From Patiria pectinifera (Eukaryota; Echinodermata; Asteroidea; Valvatida; Asterinidae), in NCBI GenBank assembly GCA_029964075.1, contig CM057148.1, positions 31,365,916 through 31,429,915 of the forward strand: 64,000 nucleotides of DNA. Reading direction: 5' to 3'. A program made the translations under genes and the position numbers. The notes under the pieces are model-generated. The model was not told the DNA's origin, searched no databases, and saw only the letters and a program-made list of their open reading frames with translations. This document shows positions 23,201-33,336 of the stretch, one piece after another; the stretch's first letter is position 1, and each line of letters starts with the position of its first letter.

Positions 23201-26200
23201 AGATGTTTGTGTTGTTTATTTAGCAAACCAGTATTGTACTTTTGGACATTCAATAGAAACAAAGTTTTATCCCTCTTAGATGCCACTCACCATACAGTGC
23301 AATATTGCTAGATTTACCATGGAGCTATAAAAAGTGTTTACACACAAAATGTGGCATGACGCCATCGTGCCAGTAATTTGATTTTCAGTAGAAGTCTTTA
23401 TAACAAACTGGTGTCTGGTAAAAGGCAATTGCATCGACAATAAAGACATTGGAAAAAAAATCATCTTGTGACATGAAATTCTGTCATGTGACTGGAAGTT
23501 ATCAGTGAACACGTGATTACGCACATACCAAGTCGATGCTTTCCGTCAATGATTTTCTACACATAAGTATCTACTTAAAATGTCCTCAATGGAAATTGGG
23601 GAAGGATCACGAAAATTGATCCACAGCACCAAAGGAGGTCGCACACTTCCCCACTCTCGGTTGTGATTCGGTGTATTTTCTTTTTGTTGCTTCGTCAAGT
23701 TTGATATGACCGACTCGGCTTCAAACTTATCATAGGTGTCAAGATGATTGGTTAGAGAATGAGAGTCAAACTCCAATATTTGCATGTATTTAGCCAATTC
23801 ATGCCGGGATTATTTTGACAAGAACGGAACGAGGTGCGGGATTACTTTTTCACTCGACCCCAAGCCAAGCGGGTTACAGCCATCACCCTTGGGCAGCACA
23901 CCCATATTTCGGGCCTCGATCCCTGCGTGTTTATCCGCCATCCGTTCAGAATACCGCAAAATTTTTGCGTGTTTGCGTGTTTACACGGCCTCCGGCGCGA
24001 ACTAGTTAACGACTAGATATACACAAAGAGAACCAGTATATTCCCAACAAGCCTCATCACCCCGGACCAAATCTACTTTATTGGGTCTGCCTATGGTTTT
24101 GTAAACCAATGTATTTTTTTCAAGTCGTCTTTTGTTTTTATTATTACAGGAAGCTGAGCGTTGTGGCATTCATCGCACTGTGCATGCAGGAGAAGATGGT
24201 CCAGCTAGTAATGTCAAGAAAGCCATAGAGTTACTGAAGGCTGAGAGAATTGGACATGGCTACCACAGTGTGGACGATGATGACGTCTATCAGGTACATC
24301 ATTATGTCTGACATAGATGTGAATTGTAGACATTAATGATGATGCGTAGTTGTGGATGAGAGACTTGAACACCAACGCGTTGGACGATGACACAGAAATG
24401 ACCGTAGAAATCACAAATAACTTGCATGCTCAATAAAATAACCACGAACAAAGTGACGTATCCGACATTTCTCATCCGCATTTCCCCATACGCGAATCAT
24501 TACTAATGGAGAGCATTGGAAATGATGCGCGTACGGGAAACGTAATAACTGCCTAAAGCCTACATCGCCATTGTGCATGGTTATTTCATCGAACAAACTG
24601 TAGGCAATTCGCATCTTAAATCTAAGTATTGAGATTTTGGCTATTTCAGCAATTAAAAAAAGAAAATAGGCCGAGGCTCCAATAAGCATTTTTTTACAGC
24701 AAAGACTATTCACTTACCATAATGCGCATGCATCAGTTGATTAAATGGTGTGATTTTTCGGACTTTCATTTCCTTTAAAAAGTTACTCATGAGGGATGAA
24801 CCTAAAAATAATGGGTGCCAATTATTTCATCGTAAAATAGGACTTGATTAAACACGATTAAAGAAAAGGAAATACCGGGGCCAATGGGACACTTACCTGT
24901 GGAGTTTACACCCGAGTAAAAAAAGGAAGGAACCGGGCAATGGCGTCGCTCCCAACCTCGCTCGAAATCTAAATCTAAGTCAAATCATGCCATATATTAT
25001 TTCAATCACGTAATAGTTTCCACGCATGCGTAGTTTGATAGTAAATGATATACTTGGCTGCGGAAAAAAATGTGCTTCTGCCTTTTTTCAGATGGTGAAA
25101 GATAAGGGCATCCACCTCGAAATTTGCCCAACATCCAGCGTCTACACTGGGTCATGCGACCCCGACTTCACGAAGCATCCATGTGTAAGGTAATTAGCTA
25201 AATCCTCCTATTCGCATCTCAGTGGGACCACGGATCTTCTACAGGCACTGTGAATGTTGGTACTCGGTACAAAACCTAACTCGATATGAAATCCATGGGA
25301 ATTTACAACGCCTCCGGTGCACATCCCTCACTGTTGAACTTGTTACGTAACTTATCGATCCAATACCGCTGGAAAGCGCAATCGAATGTATCATTCAATT
25401 CTTTCAAACAAAATACTTTTAGTGTCAGTTGTTGTTTTTCGTTCGTTTTTTTCCTTCTAATTTTACAGACTTGGAAGGTGTGTGGCATGTTGTAGTGAGC
25501 GGCTTATGTAGGGTCAAACGTATTGGGCATGGGGTACAACAAGGGTGGATCCAGAACACATTTTTTTTGGGGGGGGAGGGCAAAAAAATTTGGTCCCCCG
25601 AAAAGTGGGTCAAAATTTTGGGGGGATTCTAGATGCTCTGTGGTGCAATCTGAGGCAATTTCTGACCACTTTAACCAATGTTTTTTTGGAAGAAAAGATG
25701 GTGGTGTACTCATTGCCTGCCTTTATTGCGACGTCACATAAAACAAATTGGTTTCGTTTTTGTTGGGGGGGGGGCATGGCCCCCTTTTGCCCCCCCCCCC
25801 CCCGATCCGCCCTTGGGGTACAATTTTAAATGGAACACTAAAGGAAAATGAAACGTATTGTTTATAAACAATGCAGCAAAATTTATTTATATTATTTGAA
25901 ATGGGGGGCTTAATAGAAGGCAGTTTAATATGATCACTTGCTGGTTTATTTCTAGGTTTGTTCAGGATAAAATGGACTTTTCCCTGAACACTGACGATCC
26001 AACGGTCTTTGCAAACACCATCAATGACGAGTTCCAGATTGCTAAGAAGTACTTTGCACTGTCTGAGGAGCAGGCTGTACAAGTGGTTCGTAGTCTTCAT
26101 ACAATCAATGAATAAATAAATGATGGGAATGGAATGACATGGCATGGCATGGCATGGATAAATGAATCGGACTCCATTACCCTATTATTGGTGACAACCT

Positions 26201-27134
26201 CTCATGTGACCAATCACTCTCCTAATTATCATACTTAGGCATGCGAAATACTACCAATGAGTCCGTATTTCACATTATCCTAAACTCACGTTGTACCCGC
26301 CACATGGAGCTTTATGGGCGCTTATGGAGCTTGACATAAGAATTAAGATGTCCGACCCAAACCAGCAATTTTGCAGCGCATTATAATGTCAGAAATAAGT
26401 TCACAGTTTTTATTGTAGTCGTACCCCTAAATGGAGCCAATAATCTCCCGTGTACCATGATCAAAAGTTTTTGAAAATTGCCTATTTAAAAGCCATGGGC
26501 GTAACCCATGTCGAGGCCTAGGGTGATGGAGAAACAAAACAAATACCGGAAACCTTCAGCGCATAGAAAGAATCTTCAAAAGAAATGTACTGCTGGAAAA
26601 CGCTACAACATCCTAGCTTTTGCTGCACACCTCTCACTTACATGTTAGCTGTCAGACTTTCGAGTAATACGTCGCGAACTATATGTCATCTTTGCACCGA
26701 CTACCCAATGTCAAATATGGGAGAATACTCTTCATTGTTCAAAACAAAATAATGATCGATCTTTTTTTCTGCTTTACTTTTTCAACACATTTTATTAACT
26801 TTAAGAAGGAAATCTTAAACTAACTACAAATTGAAAGTATCTCATGATTAAAAGTAAATTTCATGATTTCTTGGGTCAATATACTTTTAGGTTTACACAG
26901 CAGTCTAGTAGTCTTTTGAGCCTGTAGCTATTGGACATGCGCAAAACAAAAACAAACAAGCTATTCTTTATTGAGAAGAATTCCCCTTATTTTTCTTGTT
27001 TAGTACTCAAATAATGTCTCTTAAATCGTTTTATTTTTTTCCAGACGCTGAACGCAGCACGTGCGTCCTTCCTGCCGAAGCAGGAAAAACTGGAGCTTAT
27101 TCAACACTTGAGGGCAGCATACCGATTGATTTAA
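17205..27134 (+). CDS. ADA: Adenosine deaminase (ADA1 type), nine exons
   Basis: Purine salvage enzyme that hydrolyses adenosine and deoxyadenosine to inosine and deoxyinosine. Exons: 17205-17243, 20182-20243, 21200-21322, 21423-21676, 22916-23049, 24150-24293, 25092-25189, 25956-26082 and 27045-27134. They join in frame to 1071 nt (356 aa plus stop), close to vertebrate ADA1. The start ATG has good context (A at -3, G at +4) and gives [13 protein letters not shown], spliced to VELHLHLDG. Zinc and catalytic residues are present: H17 and H19 (HLHLDG), H216 and E219 (HAGE), H240 (GHGYH), D298 and D299 (NTDDP). All introns obey GT-AG; donors of exons 1 (GTTCGT) and 8 (GTGGTT) are weak. If intron 8 is retained, the protein ends nine codons on ([10 protein letters not shown] after Q), losing the C-terminal helix. 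Residues near 182-190 (ADCGRADE) replace the usual AGDE loop. Introns 1, 2, 4 and 7 hold repeats. There are fewer exons than the 12 of mammalian ADA. Confidence 0.95.
18044..18656 (+). mobile_element. Harbinger-like MITE (family G, copy 1, rearranged)
   Basis: It starts with GGCC plus an A-run and TTCTCCGGTTTTTGG after TAA, and follows the family consensus to about 18135. About 330 bp of unrelated sequence follows, and family sequence resumes near 18463 (GTGCCCGACTAAA). The right terminus is missing after about 18656. It lies in ADA intron 1. The inserted block contains an open frame (part of 18134-18388) of unknown meaning. Confidence 0.7.
19167..19540 (-). mobile_element. Harbinger-like MITE (family G, copy 2, complete)
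   Basis: Complete 374-bp copy in ADA intron 1, in the opposite orientation to the other two. Ends are inverted repeats: GGCC, an A-run, then AGTCTCCGGTTTCTGGTATG. The 3-bp target duplication TTA flanks both ends (19164-19166 and 19541-19543). A 3-bp TWA duplication with GG-starting termini is the hallmark of PIF/Harbinger. No ORF. Confidence 0.9.
20300..20460 (+). repeat. Foldback family F fragment in ADA intron 2
   Basis: It shares GTGTGCTTGGCCGGTT, GTCTGGATGCTGATAATTACC and AAAACGAGTCAAAAA with 52550-52800 and, in part, with the palindrome at 32679-32843. Only one arm is present here. Confidence 0.55.
21913..22340 (+). repeat. Interspersed repeat (family Q, copy 1) in ADA intron 4
   Basis: It begins ATTTACCGTTCTACGAACTG and shares GATGAATACCCATT, ACCTCCAT, ATTTCGGG and GGATCAATTTCAGT with the copy at 57633-58015. 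There are no clear terminal inverted repeats or target duplications, so its class is unknown. Confidence 0.6.
25540..25815. mobile_element. hAT-type MITE (family H, copy 2) in ADA intron 7
   Basis: This 276-bp element starts CAAGGGTGGATCC and ends GATCCGCCCTTG. The 8-bp duplication GGGTACAA is perfect (25532-25539 and 25816-25823). It is closely related to the copy at 14043-14296 and ends about 140 bp before ADA exon 8. Confidence 0.9.
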
Positions 27135-28478
27135 TATTTACTTGCAGGCGATGTTATAGACTGAGCCGCAGAAACTCACACGTTTGCGCTCATTTAAAAA
27201 AAAACTTGCTGCTGTTTTAGTGCTAAACATATAAAGAGTGAATATGATCCTGATTTTAGACTAAACGATTTACTGAAAGTTTTCATTTGGAAACTCAAAA
27301 AATACTTCCAAAATGTACTTCGTATTTAACTCCGCTTTCAAGCATCAGGATAGTCAAACAAACAAAAATCAAACATCCTCCATTGTTGCAAAATAATGGG
27401 AATTAATATCATTGTTCTAAAATATAAAGATTGGATGTGACACGTGCTGTCACGAATAAAAACTATAGGTTAGTTTTAATTTGCATTAAGAAGTGCAAAC
27501 GATTTGGTATGCCTTGATACTTCGCTGACCTGCTTCTTGATAAAATGAATGGTTGCAAGAGTTTCAGTTTGAGAATATGGGTGCTGAAAACAATATGTCT
27601 TGTAAGCCACAGGCTAAAGAAGTGAAATAAACTATACGGTTAATATAGAAACTATATTAACTAGATATATAATAATGAAAAAGTCAAAAACAGTTGTAGG
27701 GATTTTAACTGTGTTGGACGAAAACATGTAACATTTCAGACGGAGACTCATTATACAGTGTATGATAACGCTTAGACCAAAATTTGTAATACTCTAAATG
27801 TATGGACCAAAAGCATCTCTTTTTATATCAAATTAAAGAAATGTATAAAGAAATCTTGTCTTTTCTTTACTACTATAATAGATTATTTGCTTATATCTAG
27901 TGCAACACTTTTGATTTTAATGAGTAATGTTAATGAGTGATATTTTACATTGTCTAATTCAATGAAGTTACACAATGTACTATGGTAACCTTTGGAGCAA
28001 GCACAGCACATATGTTCTGCTATAATTCTGTGCAGCTAAAACATTGGATAAGTGGGACTATTTGATACTACATACGGCCCAAGATTTTATGTGACATCAA
28101 AATACTTACAAACTATTAGACTGAATATTATTCAGGAAACATTAACAATTCATAACGAAAAAAATAGAAGTATTGTAATATGTATAAGCCAAGACATTTT
28201 TAGATTGAAAAATTGTTAATCGATTTTATTTTTTGTTTATTCCGGATTTAAAGATATAGTCCATCATTTGTAATTTGTGCATTTTGTTCGTTTGAAGCAA
28301 CAAAAGTATTCAGAATCTTATGAAGGATACTGAACAACTAACCTGATGAAGTTTCAGCTCAGCTTCAGCTGTATATTCCGAGAAAACATCATTCTAGGAT
28401 CTCAATTCCAAATCAAAAGTTGCTGAATGTGTTTTGAATTGGGCCTGAATTCAGCGTCCGAGACATGCACGTTCTCAC
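27135..28478 (+). other. ADA 3' UTR and downstream flank
   Basis: No further exon. AATAAA hexamers at 27455-27460 and 27626-27631 are candidate ADA polyadenylation signals. The rest is AT-rich with no recognised gene. Confidence 0.5.
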
Positions 28479-30540
28479 CACTGATCTCTATATAAAGACT
28501 GGATAGCTAATAAAGAGCCGCACAATGTACGAATTTGACTCCATATTGGTGAGACCGGCTGGTGATCTACAAAAGACAAGTTGCCGTTTTTATAGACAAC
28601 ATGATTTCTATTGTAACGTCGCGGTTCACTTGACTTATATTTTGACCACCACCACTGACCAAGGTTAACTACAATTTTTTTTAACGTCGTGGTTACTAAA
28701 ATACCGCAAATATCACTTTTACGGTGTTTTGCAATGATAATCACTACGGAAATGTGTCCCTTTTAGAACATCATAATATGTGTACGTGACCAAAATGCGC
28801 GTCAACTGTTGATACAACGCGCGCGTATTTACGCGTAGAACGTTCGTATCATACGCGGCCATCTTCGTGAGACCGGGGGCGAATTGGTCAATATGCAAAG
28901 TCTTCTGTGTGAATGTTGTATGCATAGGCTGCGTCCGAATGTTTCGGCTGTGGCTGCTGGCTGCGTCTGCGGCTGTGGACGCGGCTAAACGGACGCAGCC
29001 AATGGATCATTCGGACGCGGCTGCGGCCGCGCCGCGCCCTCAAACGTTCATTTAAAACCAATTTGTAGCCAGGCCAGCCAGCGCGCCTGCAGGTTGTATA
29101 AAATAGTGGGCCTTTCAAGTTCGTCGACGCGTCCGTCCCGTGCATTCTCTAGTCCCTTAGTTATATTTGTGTTGTTGGCTCATTGATGGGCCAAAAGGAT
29201 GTATAAACTCAAAGAAATATATAAACAAAGAAAAATAACGCAAAAAAAACAAATTTTATGGCAACTTTTGAGGCTTGATATTGAGCAGGAAATCACCAGA
29301 TCCTTGAAATAAAATAGTCTTGGGCTTCTTGGGCCGAACATTGGCGTATGCAAGTTTTGAGTCTGGAATGAACACAAAATGGGGAAAAATCTGAACATTT
29401 TCAAATCTACAAAGGGGGAGGGATGGGCTGGTATCAAGAGGTCAGTAACTGCCAAAAAGTATTCATTGTCAACAGTTTTTTTTAATGTGGTATTAAACAA
29501 GAAAACAAATATTTTAAGTAATTATATTACTGTACAATCAATAACATTATTCCAGCTGAGCAATATTACATAGTAATTATACATGTGTATAATGTCCAGA
29601 TAAATTTTTTTTTAGAATATTTAAATGCATTTGCTTTGCTAACTATTATAGTGGCAATTATTAAAACTGCAGCCATATTCTTGATGTCCTTGAGGGCTAA
29701 GTTTTGATGGTCTGCTCTTAAAAGACCTTTTTCCTTCAGCAGCCATCTTGAGGGTTTTTTTTACCCATGCAGATCACTGTAGAACCAAATTATGCACCTC
29801 AAAAATGGCTGCATTGCAAAAGATCTATTGCTTGAAATTAAAAACAAAGGGTCCAAGAAACTAATATTACACTGGAGCATATTAGCAAACACCGATTCCT
29901 CTGAAATGTATGAGACATATCCCTTTTTAGTAAAACTGTTTTTCGAGTCACACTTTTTTTAACCTTTAAAATGTGTCATGCTTTTCCAGACAACTGAGGG
30001 TGCTGTTGCTGTGATGTCACTGTCGGAACACACTCTTCAAAGAACCCCAAATTCTGCTTATTAAAACATTCGTGCGTAGTGTGCTCATTGTCTTACTGTT
30101 ATAAATTGAAATATCAATGAACCACTGAAAGCAGAAAAATAACCACAGCAGACTCCTAAATTCTGGTGACTCTATTTAAGCAGAATGAAGTTTCATATCT
30201 ATGATCTAAATTATTTAATATCACAGTTTTGCTCATGAATATGGACATTTGCATTTACATAAAAACCAAAAGGGCTCTTTAAAATGGCAATTTTGAAGAT
30301 TACAAATAAAGTAAAATGGAACACAAAGGTAGATTTTCAAGACTGCATATTTTCCTAATCGATTTTGCGGGCCCTTTAACAAAAAAAAGATTGTTGACTT
30401 TCAGTTATTTCCACTGAGGCTTAGACATTATTTTGTTCATTCTATCAAAAATCATGTCTCCGATTTTTCATTACGCTTCCAAAAAAAATTTTTGTAGATT
30501 TGAGTTAAATTATCAAACAATTATGAATATTTACCTATTT

Positions 30541-30888
30541 CTATGATAGTTTGGCAGTAAGAAGCCTTCCAAACAAGGACAAGAAAGACTGGTTTTGAGT
30601 AAAGAGCATAGTTAGTTTCCTGCTCCTCAGCCTTCCATTTTGTTCACTGATCAAATCAATCAGCTGATAACTTTTCTTCTTTTCTTGTGGTGGGCCATGG
30701 CATGGAGCTGCTCCATGGTCAGGGCCACTTTCGCCAAATGATGCTTCTTTGTCTGGGAATTCTTCATCAAGGGATGATACCAGGCATGGATGGGTCATCA
30801 TGGGATGCTCACCGAGAATCTTGTCCACATCCTCAAAAAGACCAGAAGATGGGTCTACATAGTGTGTCACTGCTTTCCATCCCTGTTC
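30541..30888 (-). CDS. SANT/trihelix-like protein, C-terminal exon
   Basis: The open frame begins after an AG acceptor at 30889-30890 (frame GAA CAG GGA TGG) and runs 115 codons to a stop. The early segment GLFEDVDKILGEHP resembles the fourth helix that closes Myb/SANT-like (trihelix) DNA-binding domains of transposon accessory proteins. It continues with an acidic, proline-containing linker and a basic C-terminal stretch. The upstream exon carrying the core of the domain was not found. In Harbinger elements such a protein brings the nuclease to the transposon ends. Function is inferred from context and one motif only. Confidence 0.45.
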   Translation of the reverse strand, partial: EQGWKAVTHYVDPSSGLFEDVDKILGEHPMMTHPCLVSSLDEEFPDKEASFGESGPDHGAAPCHGPPQEKKKSYQLIDLISEQNGRLRSRKLTMLFTQNQSFLSLFGRLLTAKLS

Positions 30889-32056
30889 CTATTGGTGGAT
30901 GCTTTAATGCCTGGAGAGAAAAGTAGAAACAGGGCATGGTTTATTCAAGTCATCAATCTTTTTAGACAAAAATAATTCAGTAAATAGTACAGGAAAGGGC
31001 TTGGTTTAATACTGATAATTGGCAAAATGCAATTATAAAGCATTGAGTTCAAGTAACGCCTTTAAGTTTGGCATGGTGCACCTGGTGGAGACTGCCAGAG
31101 ACTGATGATGCAAGGTTTAGAGGGGAATCTTGGGGAGGGGGTTGGGGGTTGACACTTTCCCCGACAATTTTTTTTTTGGTGAGTTGTAGAGCCTCACTAG
31201 TTGGCAATGAAAGTTCAAATTATCAGCAGAAAGATCTGGAGAAATGATTTTGTTTTAATTCCAAGTGGAGAACGAATGAAAACGACTGTTTTAAATACAA
31301 TATAGACGTACGTCCCCATTTCCTGCACTGAAAATTAAATTTTAAAAAATCGAGAGTGCCCCTAGTGCTGCATGAGGGCTAATCCTGACCGATTCCCCAA
31401 ATTTAACCTGCTAATATTCAAGATGTCAACCTTTCAAATGTGTCAAGAAATATCAGAATATCACTTTGAAGAGTCATATTATTTTTTTTAAGCCGAATGT
31501 CAAACCATGGTCGAACAGTGTTTTGTTGAGTCTTGCAACCTTATTTGCTTATAGGAATGGGGTTCTAAAGATTACCGATCACTAGATTTGGAAAACAGTC
31601 ACATCTGTAATTCATAAATATGATAATTAGGGCATATCAGCAGGTAGGCTAGGCCTACACATCAATGTTAAAAATTGTGAAAAGAATGTTGCATTCTGAT
31701 GCTACTTTTTTCTTCATATATCATCTCAATGAACGTCAGTCATTGCAAAAATGATGAAAAGAGTATTAATACAAAAATCTGGGATGGAGAAATATTTCCA
31801 ATTTTGTCAGGAAATAGGCCTAGCTTACAATTTAACCTGGCTTAAAGTACTTAAAGTTAACTTTAAAATACTATTTTTGTAAGTTACTTAGAAAATGTTC
31901 TTGAGACCATGGACATGATAGACTTTGTACAAACCGCTGAAGTAGCAGCAGATTGTAATTTTTTCCCCAAAATTGTTAAAATTAATGTTTGTGCCTAAAA
32001 TATCCCCCCCCCTTTTGTGTACATAGCCTATTGTAATGCACACAGAATGCAGGAAC

Positions 32057-32134
32057 GTACCGCGGCGCCGGCGCCGAGGTACGCACGGTACTAGACCCGT
32101 GAACGTTGTATACAACGCCATGTTCACGGGTCTA
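32057..32134. repeat. Two adjacent palindromes
   Basis: 32057-32082 is a near-palindrome around GGCGCCGGCGCC with GTAC at both ends. It is followed by a hairpin with TAGACCCGTGAAC (32091-32103) and its complement (32122-32134). Both lie inside the ~3.6-kb transposon, near its probable 5' end. Confidence 0.6.
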
Positions 32135-32260
32135 GCACGGTACATTGTCAAAATAGGCCCTTAATTTCAAATGTAGGCTGCAAGCCGTCATGAAAGTAGA
32201 ACCATTATTGCCACAAATGACAGAAAGTATTAAAAAATTCCATTGCTCTCGGCTACTTAC

Positions 32261-32351
32261 ACTTAAGAGGTGGTTCTCCCCCAGCAGAAGCACGTTGAAC
32301 ATGCCGAGTACAGAGTAGCGTCATTAATTCGTTTGATGTTTTCGTCGCCAT
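32261..32351 (-). CDS. Probable first exon of transposon gene
   Basis: The ATG at 32351 has A at -3 and G at +4 and begins MATKTSNELMTLLCTR. After 30 codons and one base it meets a consensus donor (GTAAGT). It lies 170 bp inside the right terminus, where the promoter of the SANT-like gene would be expected. Connection to the exon at 30541-30888 is inferred, and the phases require at least one exon between them. Confidence 0.35.
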
Positions 32352-32678
32352 TTTGTTTTATGCCTGAAGTCAACTCTTCACGTGGCTTGAAATTCGTGAC
32401 GTTGAAGCCGCAGCCGCAGCCGCAGCCAACAATTCGGACACGTCTAGAAAATGGCCGCCCTTAGCAACACCGTAGCAACAGCCGAAGCCGCAGCCGAAGC
32501 CGGTAATTCGGACACAGCCATAATCCGCTATCCAGTCTTTATATAGAGATCAGTGAGCTGAATACTCCATTATTTTGCTAGAGGGATGTTCCAAAAAGCA
32601 TGAAGTGAACTTGTTGAACAAATCGGTATTTTTTGAACGAATTATTTGATATCTTTTACCAAAAAGGTATTTATGAAT

Positions 32679-32843
32679 GGGAATAAATGTGTGCTCAGTC
32701 GGTATTTATCACTCTGTTTAAGACCACTTAGAGTCTGGGTGCTGATAATTACCCTCGCCTCCGGCTCAGGTAATTATCAGCACCCAGACTCTAAGTGGTC
32801 TTAAACAGAGTGATAAAAACCTCCAGAGCACACATTTATTCCC
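32679..32843. repeat. Near-perfect palindrome, foldback family F
   Basis: Arms 32679-32752 and 32770-32843 are inverted copies with few mismatches, around a 17-bp loop (CTCGCCTCCGGCTCAGG region). Landmarks: GGGAATAAATGTGTGCTC, CACTCTGTTTAAGACCACTT, GGGTGCTGATAATTACC. Relatives lie at 20300-20460 and 52550-52800. Confidence 0.85.
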
Positions 32844-33336
32844 TTATTACACGCTTAGGCCTATCATGCGGGCTCTGGAAAAGAATCTAATTTTAACCTT
32901 TAGTCCTCTTCATTCAGAATTCTCTAGACGTGCACAATCTCACATTTTTATTGCACCGTAATTGCCTAGGGCTTAATTGATTTTGGGATCACATCCAAAA
33001 ATAATTAACGGATAAATATTGAGAGCCAAGGAATTTCACCCCACAGAGATTGTTATTATTTTGTTTTTATTTCTGGTGATGACATCAGGCATTCATCAAA
33101 CTGCCTTTAATAGGCACTGTAGCTCGCAAGCCTGAAGAAACCTGTAGAGAGAAGACAAAGATAAGAAATTACAGTTTTGGAGGTGGGAGGAAAACCCCGG
33201 AAGAATATTCTGGGGGAAACCCACGGAATCAGGCACATGCATCCTGCGCCATTTATTACAAAAACTTTTCAGCGCTTTTCCCCACTCCAATTTAAAACAA
33301 AAATCCAGCCAAGCAATTTTTTTTCACCCTACACAG

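Larger units (their letters stand above)
28927..32519 (-). mobile_element. ~3.6-kb TIR element with SANT-like gene, Harbinger-like
   Basis: The ends read GGCTGCGTCCGAAT (left) and GGCTGTGTCCGAAT (right, inverted), followed by GGCTGCGG/GGCTTCGG-type subterminal repeats on both sides. The 3-bp duplication ATA flanks it (28924-28926 and 32520-32522). Inside, on the minus strand, are a likely first exon (32261-32351) and a SANT/trihelix-like exon (30541-30888). No DDE nuclease gene is recognised, so this copy is probably non-autonomous or decayed. Harbinger elements carry a Myb/SANT protein beside the nuclease, which fits, but their usual duplication is TWA rather than ATA. Confidence 0.6.
28479..32555. 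mobile_element. Outer inverted-repeat element carrying a nested transposon
   Basis: 29-bp inverted termini at 28479-28507 and 32527-32555 begin CACTGATCTCTATATAAAG and match perfectly as far as GGATAGC. Removing the inner element (28927-32519) leaves about 480 bp, so the outer unit is MITE-sized and was hit close to its right end. No convincing target duplication is visible next to the termini, so the superfamily is unknown. Confidence 0.7.
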
